64,000 nt of DNA. Origin: Sphingobacteriales bacterium. Lineage in GTDB: Bacteria; Bacteroidota; Bacteroidia; Chitinophagales; JADIYW01. The DNA lies in NCBI GenBank assembly GCA_016721245.1, contig JADKIQ010000019.1:113886-177885 (forward strand). Direction: 5' to 3'. The position numbers were made by a program, and so were the translations under genes. Under the pieces are notes generated by a model. That model was not told the origin of the DNA, ran no database searches, and saw only the letters and a program-made list of their open reading frames with translations. How positions within the stretch are numbered: position 1 is the first letter of the stretch; every line of letters begins with the position of its first letter. This document shows positions 1-9,096 of this stretch, in pieces.

Positions 1-1230
1 TTTTGTAGAATATAAAAGTGAATTTAAAGTGCTGTTGAATACCGCAACCCAGCCTCTTCCGGAGTTGCTGTATGGGTTAACAAGAGGAAGTGAGCCCAAT
101 ATCGTTGCGCAGTTTTTACCATCGTTGCAAGTGCTGTCAATACTTCCACCAATAATTACATTTCCATTTGGGAATAATTCAATGGATTTAATCGTAACAT
201 TATTTCCAAAATAAGTAAAAGCAGTACAAGTTGTGCCGGCTGCATCGATCTTGTATATAATTCCTTTTCTTTCGTTTACGCCGGGACCAATATCGTCATA
301 TCCAATCGCACTATCCCGATAACCTGTGGGTACGGATATATTAGTCGTTCCAATAACGTAAGATTCTCCGGTACATGGAACAATTTCAAGGCCGGAACAG
401 TATGCATCAAAAATAGGTGCAACGTCAACATCGGCATCAAAATAGGAAGACCATACTATGGCAGGGTCAATAATTAACGGATAGTTATTATCGAATTCAT
501 TGTTGCAGGCAAGTACATCCAGATTGTATCCTATGGTTTTGCTGTCGACAAACAAAAAATCCATAAGTATCTTTTTCTTCTGTCCGCGGATTACCTGATA
601 GCACTCTGGAATTTGCATTTCAAGATCATGGTGTCTTAATCCGATAATGAGATTGTTTTTGTCATTTTTGCTTAGATTGTCTTGTCCTTCAAAGTGGATC
701 TTTATTTTAGAAAAATCAGCACCGGGTGCCACTATCCAGTCAAATTCTACAGTTTTATTTTCAGTGCTGTATAATCGAAGATCTATCCCGTCGTAAACAT
801 TTTTAATAGTTAATTCTCCGTAAACCGGAATATCGGTTATAGCATGCAAAGGATTGTTGTCTGTCCAGTAATTATACTTTGCAGACAGTTCATTGGATGG
901 TTCAATATTAAAACCAGTATTGCCTCCTGGAAAAGAGATTTCTACCGAGTGAGATGTGATGTCACTTAAGGGATCACATTGAAAAACATTAAGTTTTATT
1001 TTATTGTTTTCCAGATACATCGAACCAAATGTCGTTATAAATCCATAGGACACTTTTGATGACATTTGGCCCTTATTTCGCTCAAATTTTATTGTATTAA
1101 AGGAGGTTTTAATAGCCTCGGTTTGCTTTTCTGGTAAAGGAGAAGCACATAAGATTTCAAGGCTGCTTACAGATAAGCAGATGAACAGACGCAATAGTAT
1201 TGCACCTGTTCTGGTGTAAATATTTTTCAT
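1..1230 (-). CDS. Secreted surface protein, N-terminal part (SBBP/gliding-type), runs off the window
   Basis: The minus-strand frame is open from an ATG at 1228-1230 to base 1, about 410 codons with no stop, so the C-terminus lies outside the window. A hydrophobic segment near residues 8-24 (AILLRLFICLSV) looks like a signal peptide. From about residue 45 the frame reads FERNKGQMSSKVSYGF, then VPVYGELTIKNVYDGIDLRL-like text (seen as IPVYGELTIKNVYDGIDL) and VEFDWIVAPGADFSKIKIHF. This is the N-terminal domain that precedes SBBP beta-propeller repeats in large Bacteroidota surface proteins, often with a T9SS sorting domain at the end. The sorting domain cannot be seen here. It is divergent from aceB across a 276-base gap. 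The family call is by recognition of motifs, and the function (adhesion or surface layer) is inference. Confidence 0.7.
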   Translation of the reverse strand, partial: MKNIYTRTGAILLRLFICLSVSSLEILCASPLPEKQTEAIKTSFNTIKFERNKGQMSSKVSYGFITTFGSMYLENNKIKLNVFQCDPLSDITSHSVEISFPGGNTGFNIEPSNELSAKYNYWTDNNPLHAITDIPVYGELTIKNVYDGIDLRLYSTENKTVEFDWIVAPGADFSKIKIHFEGQDNLSKNDKNNLIIGLRHHDLEMQIPECYQVIRGQKKKILMDFLFVDSKTIGYNLDVLACNNEFDNNYPLIIDPAIVWSSYFDADVDVAPIFDAYCSGLEIVPCTGESYVIGTTNISVPTGYRDSAIGYDDIGPGVNERKGIIYKIDAAGTTCTAFTYFGNNVTIKSIELFPNGNVIIGGSIDSTCNDGKNCATILGSLPLVNPYSNSGRGWVAVFNSTLNSLLYSTK

Positions 1231-1376
1231 ATAAAGGGTTTTTATACGGCTGACTAAGGTTAATCAGAGTTATTGGATTTGTCAACGATTGTATAGTTAT
1301 TTAACACCTGTAAATCATTGATTTTGACTAATATCAAGGTATAGACAATTGAAATTGAGGCGCTTTGATTGTCGAA

Positions 1377-1425
1377 ATAAGGTTAAATTTACTTCCAATG
1401 CATGCATTGGAAATAACAACCTTAT
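1377..1425. promoter_or_regulatory. Nested palindrome upstream of aceB, candidate operator
   Basis: A perfect 20-bp palindrome, TTCCAATGCATGCATTGGAA, lies at 1393-1412. It sits inside a second inverted repeat: ATAAGGTT at 1377-1384 and AACCTTAT at 1418-1425. The site is in the divergent gap between the surface protein (minus) and aceB (plus), about 95 bases before the aceB start. There is no T-tract, and no gene ends here, so a terminator is unlikely. Binding by a dimeric regulator of the glyoxylate shunt is inference. The rest of the 1231-1506 gap holds no ORF or RNA gene that I recognise. Confidence 0.5.
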
Positions 1426-1506
1426 ATTAAACTTTAGGTAACACCTATAATTCGGCATTCTTTTTTACAATTCGTAAATTCGCTCACACAATTTACTTTT
1501 TTAAGA

Positions 1507-3099
1507 ATGTCAGCATATCAAACACCGGAAGGAATCGAAATTAAAGGCAAATTCACCCCTGAATATGCCGAAATCTTAACACCAGAAGCTTTGGCATTTT
1601 TTGCCAAATTGCAACGCAAACACAATGCGCGCAGAAAAGAATTACTGCAAAAACGTGTAGTAAGACAAGTTAGACTGGACGCAGGTGAGTTACCGGACTT
1701 TTTACCGGAAACCAAATCCATCAGAGAATCTGACTGGACAGTGGCGCCTTGCCCTGCGGATATTCAGGATAGAAGAGTGGAAATCACCGGTCCTGTAGAT
1801 CGCAAAATGATTATCAATGCGCTGAATTCCGGTGCAAAAGTATTCATGGCAGATTTTGAAGATTCAAACGCGCCAACGTGGGAAAATAATATCTCCGGAC
1901 AAATCAATTTAAAAGACGCCAATAACAAAACGATTTCTTTGGAGTCAAATGGCAAATCCTATAAATTAAATGAAACAATAGCTGCTTTATTTGTTCGTCC
2001 GCGCGGCTGGCATTTACTGGAGAAACATGTGTTGGTGGATGGTGAGCAGGCGAGTGGTTCTATCTGGGATTTTGCCTTGTACTTTTTCCATAATGCCAAA
2101 CAAAGAGTAGCAAGCGGCAGCGGTGTTTATTTCTATCTCCCTAAAATGGAATCACATTTAGAAGCTCGTTTGTGGAACGATATTTTTGTAGATGCTCAAA
2201 ATGAATTAGGTATTCCTCAAGGTTCTATCAAAGCAACTGTTTTGATTGAAACAATAGTTGCCACTTTTGAACTGAACGAGATCTTATTTGAATTAAAAGA
2301 ACACTCTGCAGGTTTGAACTGTGGACGTTGGGATTATATTTTCTCATTCATCAAAAGAACGGTAAAAAACAAACAATTTTTAGTGCCTGATAGAATGCAG
2401 GTTACGATGACGACGCATTTCTTAAAATCATATTCAGAATTAGTAATTCAAACTTGCCACAAACGCAATGCATTTGCGATGGGTGGTATGGCTGCACAAA
2501 TTCCGATTAAAGACAATCCGGAAGCGAACGAAGTGGCACTGGCAAAAGTGCGTGCAGATAAAGAACGTGAAGCAAAAGCAGGTCACGACGGAACTTGGGT
2601 GGCACATCCGGGATTGGTGCAAATCGCCATGGATGAATTCAACAAATATATGCCTACACCTAATCAGATTTTTAACAAACGTGAAGATGTAAGCGTAACG
2701 GCTGCTGATTTATTAGCAGTTCCAAAAGGAACCATCACTTTAGGTGGTTTGAAAAACAATATCGATGTTGGAATTCAATATTTAGAAGCATGGTTGCGTG
2801 GTAATGGTTGCGTGCCTATCCATAACTTGATGGAAGATGCAGCAACAGCTGAGATTTCCCGTACACAGGTATGGCAATGGGTACACCACGAAGATGCAAA
2901 ATTAGATGATGGCACAAAAGTAACAGCTGAGTTAGTTCAACAATTAATCGATGAACAAAAAGCAGCTTACAAAGCAAGTTTAGGAGATAAATATGCGACA
3001 TCTAAATTTGATTTGGCTACAGAATTATTTACCAAAATGAGCTTGCAGGATACACTGGAAGAATTTTTAACCCTGGAAGCTTACAATTATATAGACTAA
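1507..3099 (+). CDS. aceB: Malate synthase A
   Basis: This 530-residue protein has the length of malate synthase A and carries the family signature GLNCGRWDYIFSFIKR in its middle. It condenses glyoxylate with acetyl-CoA to malate, the second step of the glyoxylate shunt, in the cytoplasm. Other family text includes VFMADFEDSNAPTWEN and FVRPRGWHLLEKH near the N-terminal third, and WVAHPGLVQIA further on. The ATG at 1507 gives the expected N-terminus. A small lipoprotein gene starts 5 bases after its stop, and isocitrate lyase follows, so the three probably form one operon. A nested palindrome upstream may control it (inference). Nothing in the reading frame looks damaged. Confidence 0.97.
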   Translation: MSAYQTPEGIEIKGKFTPEYAEILTPEALAFFAKLQRKHNARRKELLQKRVVRQVRLDAGELPDFLPETKSIRESDWTVAPCPADIQDRRVEITGPVDRKMIINALNSGAKVFMADFEDSNAPTWENNISGQINLKDANNKTISLESNGKSYKLNETIAALFVRPRGWHLLEKHVLVDGEQASGSIWDFALYFFHNAKQRVASGSGVYFYLPKMESHLEARLWNDIFVDAQNELGIPQGSIKATVLIETIVATFELNEILFELKEHSAGLNCGRWDYIFSFIKRTVKNKQFLVPDRMQVTMTTHFLKSYSELVIQTCHKRNAFAMGGMAAQIPIKDNPEANEVALAKVRADKEREAKAGHDGTWVAHPGLVQIAMDEFNKYMPTPNQIFNKREDVSVTAADLLAVPKGTITLGGLKNNIDVGIQYLEAWLRGNGCVPIHNLMEDAATAEISRTQVWQWVHHEDAKLDDGTKVTAELVQQLIDEQKAAYKASLGDKYATSKFDLATELFTKMSLQDTLEEFLTLEAYNYID

Positions 3100-3104
3100 G
3101 GAGT

Positions 3105-3500
3105 ATGCAAAAAATAGTTTTAATAGTTTTGGTTGTTAGTGTGTTTACCGCTTGTAAATCACAGGAAGAACAATCGGCAAGTACTGCAGTAGAAACGATT
3201 GCAGACTCCATGCAAACACCTGAACCGCCCGCAACTGCAGGAAAATTAGCAGCAACGGCAACTGATGAAGTGGAAGGAAAAGAGGGTAAAATAATTTCTT
3301 TTATATATGACAACAATGCATCCAGTGTTTCTTTTGAATTAGATGGAAAGCAAGTTGTTTTAACATCTAAAGAAAAGATTTCTGATATGCCGGCAGCAAA
3401 TGGCAGAACCTATTCAAACGAGGAATTTACCTACAATAATAAAGATGGAATTAAGCTGACGGACAAAAAAGGTAAACTGATTTTTGAAGAAAAGCAATAA
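3105..3500 (+). CDS. Small putative lipoprotein between aceB and aceA
   Basis: I do not recognise the family of this 131-residue protein. It opens with a short lipoprotein signal (MQKIVLIVLVVSVFTACKS) in which FTAC is the lipobox, giving a lipidated Cys17. A low-complexity stretch rich in Ala, Thr, Glu and Pro follows (about residues 20-55). The rest is polar and probably beta-rich (about residues 60-131). It starts 5 bases after aceB and ends 47 bases before aceA, so it should be co-transcribed with the glyoxylate genes. Its placement is the main clue. A role in acetate growth is possible, but nothing in the sequence proves it. Confidence 0.75.
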   Translation: MQKIVLIVLVVSVFTACKSQEEQSASTAVETIADSMQTPEPPATAGKLAATATDEVEGKEGKIISFIYDNNASSVSFELDGKQVVLTSKEKISDMPAANGRTYSNEEFTYNNKDGIKLTDKKGKLIFEEKQ

Positions 3501-3547
3501 TAATAATTACAAAACTCTTTATTTATAAATTCAATAACTTAATAAAA

Positions 3548-4831
3548 ATGGCAACAAAACAAGAAAGAGCGGAAGCTCTAAAAAAAGATTGGGCAACTAA
3601 TCCGCGTTGGAAAGACGTTAAAAGAGATTACACAGCTGAAGAAGTAATTAACATCAGCGGTTCTGTTCAAATTGAATACACTCTGGCTAAAAACGGAGCT
3701 GAAAAATTATGGAATAAATTACACACCGATGACTGGGTTGCCGGTTTAGGTGCTTTTAACGGTAATCAGGCTATTCAGGAAGTTACGGCTGGTATGAAAG
3801 CTATTTATCTTTCAGGTTGGCAGGTAGCTGCAGATGCTAACTTATCTGCAGAAATGTATCCGGATCAATCTTTATATCCTGCGAACTCAGTTCCAATGGT
3901 AGTTAAACGTATCAACAACTCTCTGATGCGTCGTGACCAAATCGAATATTTGGATGGCGAACCAACACGCGACTGGATGGTTCCAATCGTTGCCGATGCT
4001 GAAGCTGGTTTTGGTGGTAACCTGAACGCTTATGAATTAATGAAACAGATGATTGAAGCGGGTGCTGCAGGTGTTCACTGGGAAGACCAGTTAGCTTCTG
4101 CTAAAAAATGCGGTCACTTAGGTGGTAAAGTATTAGTGCCAACACAAGAAGCTATCAATAAATTATCGGCTGCTCGTTTGGCTGCTGACGTTTGCGGAAC
4201 TTCAACATTAGTGATTGCTCGTACAGATGCTGAAGCTGCGAACTTAATTACATCTGATATCGATCCACGTGATACAAAATTCATCATCGAAGGAAAACGT
4301 GCACCTGAAGGTTTTTACTATGTTAAAAACGGTTTAGAGCAAGGTATCGACAGAGGTTTATCGTATGCACCTTATGCTGACTTAATTTGGATGGAAACAG
4401 GAAATCCTGATTTAGGTATGGCAAGAGAATTTGCACAAGGTATCCACGCAAAATATCCAGGAAAAATGTTGGCGTACAACTGTTCACCTTCATTCAACTG
4501 GGCAAAATACATGGACGTGAAAGCAATGACTACTTTCCGTGAAGATTTAGCGGCAATGGGTTACAAATTCCAATTCATCACATTAGCTGGTTTCCACGCT
4601 AACAACACCGTTATGTTCGAATTAAGTAAAGCATACATGGAAAGAGGTATGGCAGGTTACTCTGAGTTACAACAAAGAGAATTTGCATTGGAGTCTGCAG
4701 GCTTCCAGGCAATCAAACACCAGTCATTTGTTGGTACAGGTTACTTCGATGCTATCCAGCAGGTTTGTCAGCAAGGACAATCTTCTACTACTGCATTGGC
4801 TGGTTCTACAGAAGCAGAACAATTCCATTGA
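3548..4831 (+). CDS. aceA: Isocitrate lyase
   Basis: The 427-residue product splits isocitrate into glyoxylate and succinate, the first step of the glyoxylate shunt. The catalytic motif KKCGH is at residues 186-190 with the active Cys at 188. Further signature text is VADAEAGFGG (metal-binding Asp region), WEDQLASAKKCGHLGGKV and YNCSPSFNW. The length matches bacterial isocitrate lyases. With aceB upstream it gives a complete shunt, so the organism should grow on acetate or fatty acids. A REP-like hairpin and a strong bidirectional terminator follow directly. The 47-base gap before it shows no separate promoter that I can recognise. Confidence 0.98.
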   Translation: MATKQERAEALKKDWATNPRWKDVKRDYTAEEVINISGSVQIEYTLAKNGAEKLWNKLHTDDWVAGLGAFNGNQAIQEVTAGMKAIYLSGWQVAADANLSAEMYPDQSLYPANSVPMVVKRINNSLMRRDQIEYLDGEPTRDWMVPIVADAEAGFGGNLNAYELMKQMIEAGAAGVHWEDQLASAKKCGHLGGKVLVPTQEAINKLSAARLAADVCGTSTLVIARTDAEAANLITSDIDPRDTKFIIEGKRAPEGFYYVKNGLEQGIDRGLSYAPYADLIWMETGNPDLGMAREFAQGIHAKYPGKMLAYNCSPSFNWAKYMDVKAMTTFREDLAAMGYKFQFITLAGFHANNTVMFELSKAYMERGMAGYSELQQREFALESAGFQAIKHQSFVGTGYFDAIQQVCQQGQSSTTALAGSTEAEQFH

Positions 4832-4835
4832 TGTC

Positions 4836-4856
4836 ATGCTGAACTTATTTCAGCAT
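4836..4856. repeat. REP-like inverted repeat after aceA
   Basis: ATGCTGAA (4836-4843) and TTCAGCAT (4849-4856) form an 8-bp stem with a 5-base loop, inside the context GTCATGCTGAACTTATTTC. Elements of this type are common between genes in Bacteroidota genomes (general knowledge). An ORF read through it is not a gene. Confidence 0.55.
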
Positions 4857-4870
4857 CTACATAATAAAAA

Positions 4871-4902
4871 AATGCGCTCAACTAATGTTGAGCGCATTTT
4901 TT
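4871..4902. terminator. Bidirectional terminator between aceA and the convergent hypothetical gene
   Basis: A perfect 12-bp stem, AATGCGCTCAAC (4871-4882) with GTTGAGCGCATT (4887-4898), has a 4-base loop TAAT. A run of A precedes it and a run of T follows it, so it can work on both strands for the two convergent genes. Confidence 0.9.
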
Positions 4903-6412
4903 ATTTATAAAGCATAGATATGCTAGATTTCTTTGCCAGTTTGCTGTTTATCCAGTCTATCCAGTCGAAATAGTTAAAGGCGTATTTTTCCAGCGAATGG
5001 CTCTTTGTATTTTCTAAGGAGGTTTTCAGATTTTGTAATGATCTTTCTAAATCAAGCGTATAGTTTTTTTCTTTTGAAAAGAATTTCAGGATAAGATTTT
5101 CCGTTTCGAAAGCGGAAGACTGTTTTTTAAAATAGTACTGAACACTGGCGCGCTTGTAATGAATATAAGAATAATTCTTAAGTTCAAAATGTATCAGAAG
5201 ATTCAGTAGTTTGGCAAAGTTATACAGGTCCGGTCTTTCGTCTTCCGTATATTCATTCAGCAGTGTATTTATCTTTTTTATGGCATTGTCAAAATTCCCG
5301 ACAGTAAAATAATAGTAGCCCAGCATGTATAAGAAGGTAATTTTATATGAAGGCGTCAGGATGTCTTTATGTTTCTTCAGACCGTTTTCGACATCATTTA
5401 TAACTGCACTTGCTTTTGAGAATTGTTTTTGTTGCAGATACCTGGAAAGTTCTATACTGTAAGAGAAATTAAAGATTTGAGTGGAAACCCGAAAGTAATA
5501 GAGCTTGTCAGTATGAATGGAAATATTTCTTACGTTCTCCAGTTCCCGGTAAAACAGCTTATCCGGCATATCTTTCGAAATGGAAATAATACGCGCATAG
5601 GTGCTTACATATTCCACCAGATGTTCTTCCTTATAAAGTGGACTACTTTCGAACAGTGAAATTATTTTTTTGTTTTGCTGTAATTCTTCTTTTTTATTTC
5701 CATGTACGTAACACCACATTGCATAAATCTGATAATATTTTATTTTTCCGTCAATAGAAGAAGACTTACTATCATGTACCAGCAACGGATGTTTCATCAG
5801 TGTATCAAATTCTTTTATTTTACGGATGTTCCTCGTTTTTGCCGCTTCAATCCTGATTTGATTGGCCTGGTTGTACAAGGTATAATACTCAATGATTATC
5901 TGTAATGTCTTGTTGATTTCCGCCATGTCGCGGATGATTTCGCTTTCCGTTCTTTTGTGTACAGGATGGTGATTGTACACTAGTTTTTCGTACTGCATTA
6001 TTTTTAACAGGGACGAAAATAATTCCGTATTTCTTGCAATAGCAGCGGCTTTATAAATCTCTTTCATACATTGTGTGAAGAGCCCTTTATAGTATAAAAT
6101 TTCAATAGCAGAAATACTTTCATTTAAGATGATCTGGGCGGATTTTCCTGAATGAAAAAGCACCAGACTTTTTAAAATCAGCTGATACAGGAAATTCATA
6201 TCTGCTTTAAAGTAGGTCGTTTCTTTGTTTAATAATTTTAGGGTGGATGTCAATTCGTCTGCATCGTAGGTTTCCATTTTGTCCAAAATATCAAATAGTA
6301 CCGTGTACTTATTTTCTCCGTCAATAATATGCCGTGAACTGTAAATTTTGAATTGTCTTTTTTCTGACATATTCAATGCTTTAATTAGTTCATATACATT
6401 AGGATGTTTCAT
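4901..6412 (-). CDS. Hypothetical alpha-helical protein (TPR-like)
   Basis: This is an intact 503-residue ORF that I cannot assign to a named family. It has no signal peptide and no membrane segment, so it is probably cytoplasmic. It is helix-rich throughout with repeated hydrophobic/aromatic patterns (for example LYMLGYYYFTVGNFDNAIKK near residue 360) that resemble tetratricopeptide repeats. The N-terminus starts MKHPNVYELIKALNMSEKRQ. Its start codon lies in the gap before the divergent anchor-L gene, and its stop overlaps the edge of the shared terminator with aceA. Codon use matches its neighbours. A scaffold role is a guess from the repeat-like fold only. Confidence 0.7.
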   Translation of the reverse strand: MKHPNVYELIKALNMSEKRQFKIYSSRHIIDGENKYTVLFDILDKMETYDADELTSTLKLLNKETTYFKADMNFLYQLILKSLVLFHSGKSAQIILNESISAIEILYYKGLFTQCMKEIYKAAAIARNTELFSSLLKIMQYEKLVYNHHPVHKRTESEIIRDMAEINKTLQIIIEYYTLYNQANQIRIEAAKTRNIRKIKEFDTLMKHPLLVHDSKSSSIDGKIKYYQIYAMWCYVHGNKKEELQQNKKIISLFESSPLYKEEHLVEYVSTYARIISISKDMPDKLFYRELENVRNISIHTDKLYYFRVSTQIFNFSYSIELSRYLQQKQFSKASAVINDVENGLKKHKDILTPSYKITFLYMLGYYYFTVGNFDNAIKKINTLLNEYTEDERPDLYNFAKLLNLLIHFELKNYSYIHYKRASVQYYFKKQSSAFETENLILKFFSKEKNYTLDLERSLQNLKTSLENTKSHSLEKYAFNYFDWIDWINSKLAKKSSISMLYK

Positions 6413-6538
6413 TTAGCAGTAAAATCAGACTTACTAAAAATAGCTTCTTTTAATCGGTATTCCAAATTGTTATTGTTTAATTTTAGACTTATAAAGCAGA
6501 AACTAAAAGTCCCTTATTTATTATTTAAAAATAATGTC

Positions 6539-8035
6539 ATGAAGAGACTTTTACTTTGTTTGTTTATTATCAATGGTTATACATACTGTACAGCCCAGTT
6601 AGCAATTACCAACGGTGCTACCACAACTACATTAGTCAATACTTTATTGGGTACCGGTGTTACCGCTTCTAATGTTACTTTTCAGGGAGTTTACGGCACC
6701 GGCTCAAAATATCAGGCAGGTTCGTTTTCTGCTGCAGGAAGTGTGGCCACTAATCTGGGTTTTTCTTCCGGAATTGTTTTAAGTACCTGCCATACCAGCG
6801 ATATTCCGCTTTCAATGGCTACTTTTCCCGGTAATAATAATTTCAGCAGTTCTGGATTGACTTCTACTTGCTCAAACGGAGAAATCAGACAGGGCGGAAC
6901 TTGTCCTGTTTATATTAATGATGTAGATGTTTTAGCCGGAAGCCAGAATTATTATAATGCTGCCATTTTAGAATTTGATTTTGTTCCAAACAATACTTTC
7001 ATCTCCTTTAAGTATGTGTTCGGCTCAGAAGAATATGACCAAAATGACGGAAGCGGTCTGCCGATAAATTACAACTGTTCTTCTTATAACGATAAGTTCG
7101 GTTTTATCATCAGTGGCCCCGGCATTGCGGGCGGACAGGGATTCAGCAGTAATGGAAGAAATATTGCGCGGCTATCAAACGGCTCGGAAGTTTCCATCAA
7201 TTCAGTGAATAACGGAGTGGTGGGCACCTACGGTGGTTCCCCTTCCGCATCCAATTGCACGGCTGCAAATTCATCATGGGTGAATTCAAATCCAACGGCA
7301 GAATTCAAGGGACCCATTTATGGCATCCAATTTAACGGAAATACAAAAGTGTTAACTGCTAGCCAGTCGGGTTTGACTGTTGGTGCCACTTACCATATAA
7401 AGTTGATTGTTACGGATGTCAATGACGGTGCATACGATAGTGGCGTTTTTTTACAGGCATCCAGTTTTTCTTCACCTGTTTTGTTGCCGGTTGAACTGAT
7501 TAGCTTTGATGCAAAATGCAATGAAGCATTTACTGAAGTGAAATGGGAAACCGCATCTGAAAAGAACAACGATTACTTTTTACTGCAAAGAGCTGGTGAG
7601 GATTTAAAATTTGAAACGATTGCAACTATAAAAGGGAATGGCAATAGCAATAGTGTAAAGCAATATTTCTTTAAAGATAATACCAACCTTCCTGTTAATT
7701 ACTATCAACTGATACAGGTAGATAAGGATGGTACGCGCAGCACCAGCAAAATGCTTATTTCAAAAAACACTTGCAAAACAGATTTTATTGTCAATACGGT
7801 TTATTACAATATGGCAAATCAGAATATCTTTATAAATTATGATGCAGAGGAAAACAAACAAGTTACAGTAACAATTTATGATTTGTTAGGGAAAGTCGTT
7901 TACACTACTAAAAAAGAAATGATTACAGGACTGAATGTATTACAACTTGATGCAAATGATTTAGGAAGTGGAATCTATGTATGTGCCTTTTCAACCCCTG
8001 ACTATAATGTGGTAAAAAAGATAATTATAAACTAG
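6539..8035 (+). CDS. T9SS-secreted protein with choice-of-anchor L domain
   Basis: I place the start at ATG 6539, where MKRLLLCLFIINGYTYCTAQ gives a clean signal peptide. An upstream in-frame ATG at 6404 would add 45 residues that bury it and overlap the divergent gene. The 498-residue protein then shows the anchor-L pattern (LVNTLLGTGVTASNVTFQG, later EFDFVPNNTFISFKYVFGSE and FGFIISGPG) over about residues 20-310. The last 80 residues form a T9SS sorting domain with IYDLLGKVVY and GSGIYVCAF, ending in KKIIIN. It should cross the outer membrane by T9SS and stay on the surface or be released. No catalytic motif is visible. A terminator follows. Confidence 0.88.
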   Translation: MKRLLLCLFIINGYTYCTAQLAITNGATTTTLVNTLLGTGVTASNVTFQGVYGTGSKYQAGSFSAAGSVATNLGFSSGIVLSTCHTSDIPLSMATFPGNNNFSSSGLTSTCSNGEIRQGGTCPVYINDVDVLAGSQNYYNAAILEFDFVPNNTFISFKYVFGSEEYDQNDGSGLPINYNCSSYNDKFGFIISGPGIAGGQGFSSNGRNIARLSNGSEVSINSVNNGVVGTYGGSPSASNCTAANSSWVNSNPTAEFKGPIYGIQFNGNTKVLTASQSGLTVGATYHIKLIVTDVNDGAYDSGVFLQASSFSSPVLLPVELISFDAKCNEAFTEVKWETASEKNNDYFLLQRAGEDLKFETIATIKGNGNSNSVKQYFFKDNTNLPVNYYQLIQVDKDGTRSTSKMLISKNTCKTDFIVNTVYYNMANQNIFINYDAEENKQVTVTIYDLLGKVVYTTKKEMITGLNVLQLDANDLGSGIYVCAFSTPDYNVVKKIIIN

Positions 8036-8073
8036 CCCTTAGACTAAAAACTAAAGACTCATCCTTATTTGCA

Positions 8074-8098
8074 ACGCCCAACGAAAGTTGGGTGTTTT
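8074..8098 (+). terminator. Intrinsic terminator after the anchor-L gene
   Basis: ACGCCCAAC (8074-8082) pairs with GTTGGGTGT (8087-8095) around a GAAA tetraloop, with one G-U pair, and TTTT follows. It serves the plus-strand gene ending at 8035. Confidence 0.75.
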
Positions 8099-8130
8099 CA
8101 TTTATTTTTAAAGAAATACTTTCGGTCAGG

Positions 8131-8990
8131 TTAAATGTTTTCTAATACATGTCGTATTAATTTATCTGTAGCACCATGTGGATCTTTACTGAATGTTCCG
8201 TCTACACGGTTTGCCAGAATGGCATTGCAGGATAAAGCATGATGGCCGAACAATTTGCTCATACCGTAAATGGCGGAAGTTTCCATTTCCATATTCGTGA
8301 ATTTCCTGCCGCCGGGTAAGGTGATGGCGGATAATTCATCGATGTATTTTTTATCTTTTGGCGCAATACGTACCGTTCTTCCCTGTGGTCCGTAGAAACC
8401 GCAATTCGTCAGTGTAACGCCTTTGCGCATATCTTTCGCCACCGTGTTCAACAGCGTGTCGGAGCCTTTGGCAATAACGGGATGTACACCCAGGTTTTTG
8501 ACAATCGGAATAATGGGTTCCAAAAATTGTTTGTCTTCTTCCGAAACCTCAAAATTATAAAAGCCCAGCAAACCATCCAATCCGATACCGTATTCACTGG
8601 CAAGAAAACTATCCACCGGAATGTCATGCTGCAGGGAACCGCAGGTGCCAATACGAATCAGATTTAAAGCGTTAATTCAGTTTTGGCAATACGTGTTTTT
8701 AAATCCATATTTACTAGTGCATCTAACTCCGTAAGGACGATATCAATATTATCCGTTCCGATGCCGGTAGATAAACAAGTGAGCCTTTTTTTGCCGATAT
8801 AACCGGTATGTGTTACAAATTCGCGCTTCTGTTTTTTTATTTCAATCCTGTCAAAATAGCGCGATACTTCTTCCACCCGATCAGGGTCGCCCACCAGAAA
8901 AATGGTATCGGCAATGTCTTCCGGTAAAATATTTAAATGGTATATACTACCATCCGGATTCAGGATTAATTCACTTGCTTCTATTTGCAT
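8131..8990 (-). pseudogene. Nucleoside phosphorylase (uridine/purine type), one frameshift
   Basis: Two frames make one phosphorylase of about 286 residues. The first (8990 to about 8670) has FLVGDPDRVEEVSRYFD and GTDNIDIVLTELDALVN. The second (about 8670 to 8131) reads LNLIRIGTCGSLQHDIPVD and later MEMETSAIYGMSKLFG, both PNP/UDP phosphorylase text. A single missing base near 8670-8675 causes TAA to be read after TELTL. With one base restored the protein runs through with no gap. Members split nucleosides with phosphate in the cytoplasm for salvage. The break may be a sequencing error or a fresh mutation, since the rest of the sequence is well conserved. Which nucleoside it uses cannot be told. 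It stands alone, with its own orientation. Confidence 0.85.
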
Positions 8991-9081
8991 ACGTTAAAAT
9001 TATAAACCAAAATACAAATTCCTTTTTAAATCACTCCTGATAAATATCATACGAAATACTTATTTTACTCTTTTCATATCG

Positions 9082-9089
9082 TATTTTTG
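9082..9089 (+). promoter_or_regulatory. Candidate -7 promoter element of recQ
   Basis: TATTTTTG matches the Bacteroidota -7 consensus TAnnTTTG. It lies only 8 bases before the GTG start of recQ, so the message would be nearly leaderless. No good -33 element is visible. Confidence 0.35.
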
Positions 9090-9096
9090 AGTTAAA

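Noticed and set aside
4683..4910. 75-codon ORF overlapping the aceA end
   Set aside because: It is out of frame with aceA and then reads the REP-like hairpin and the terminator.
6404..6538. N-terminal extension of the anchor-L protein
   Set aside because: It would hide the signal peptide and overlap the divergent gene; the ATG at 6539 is better.
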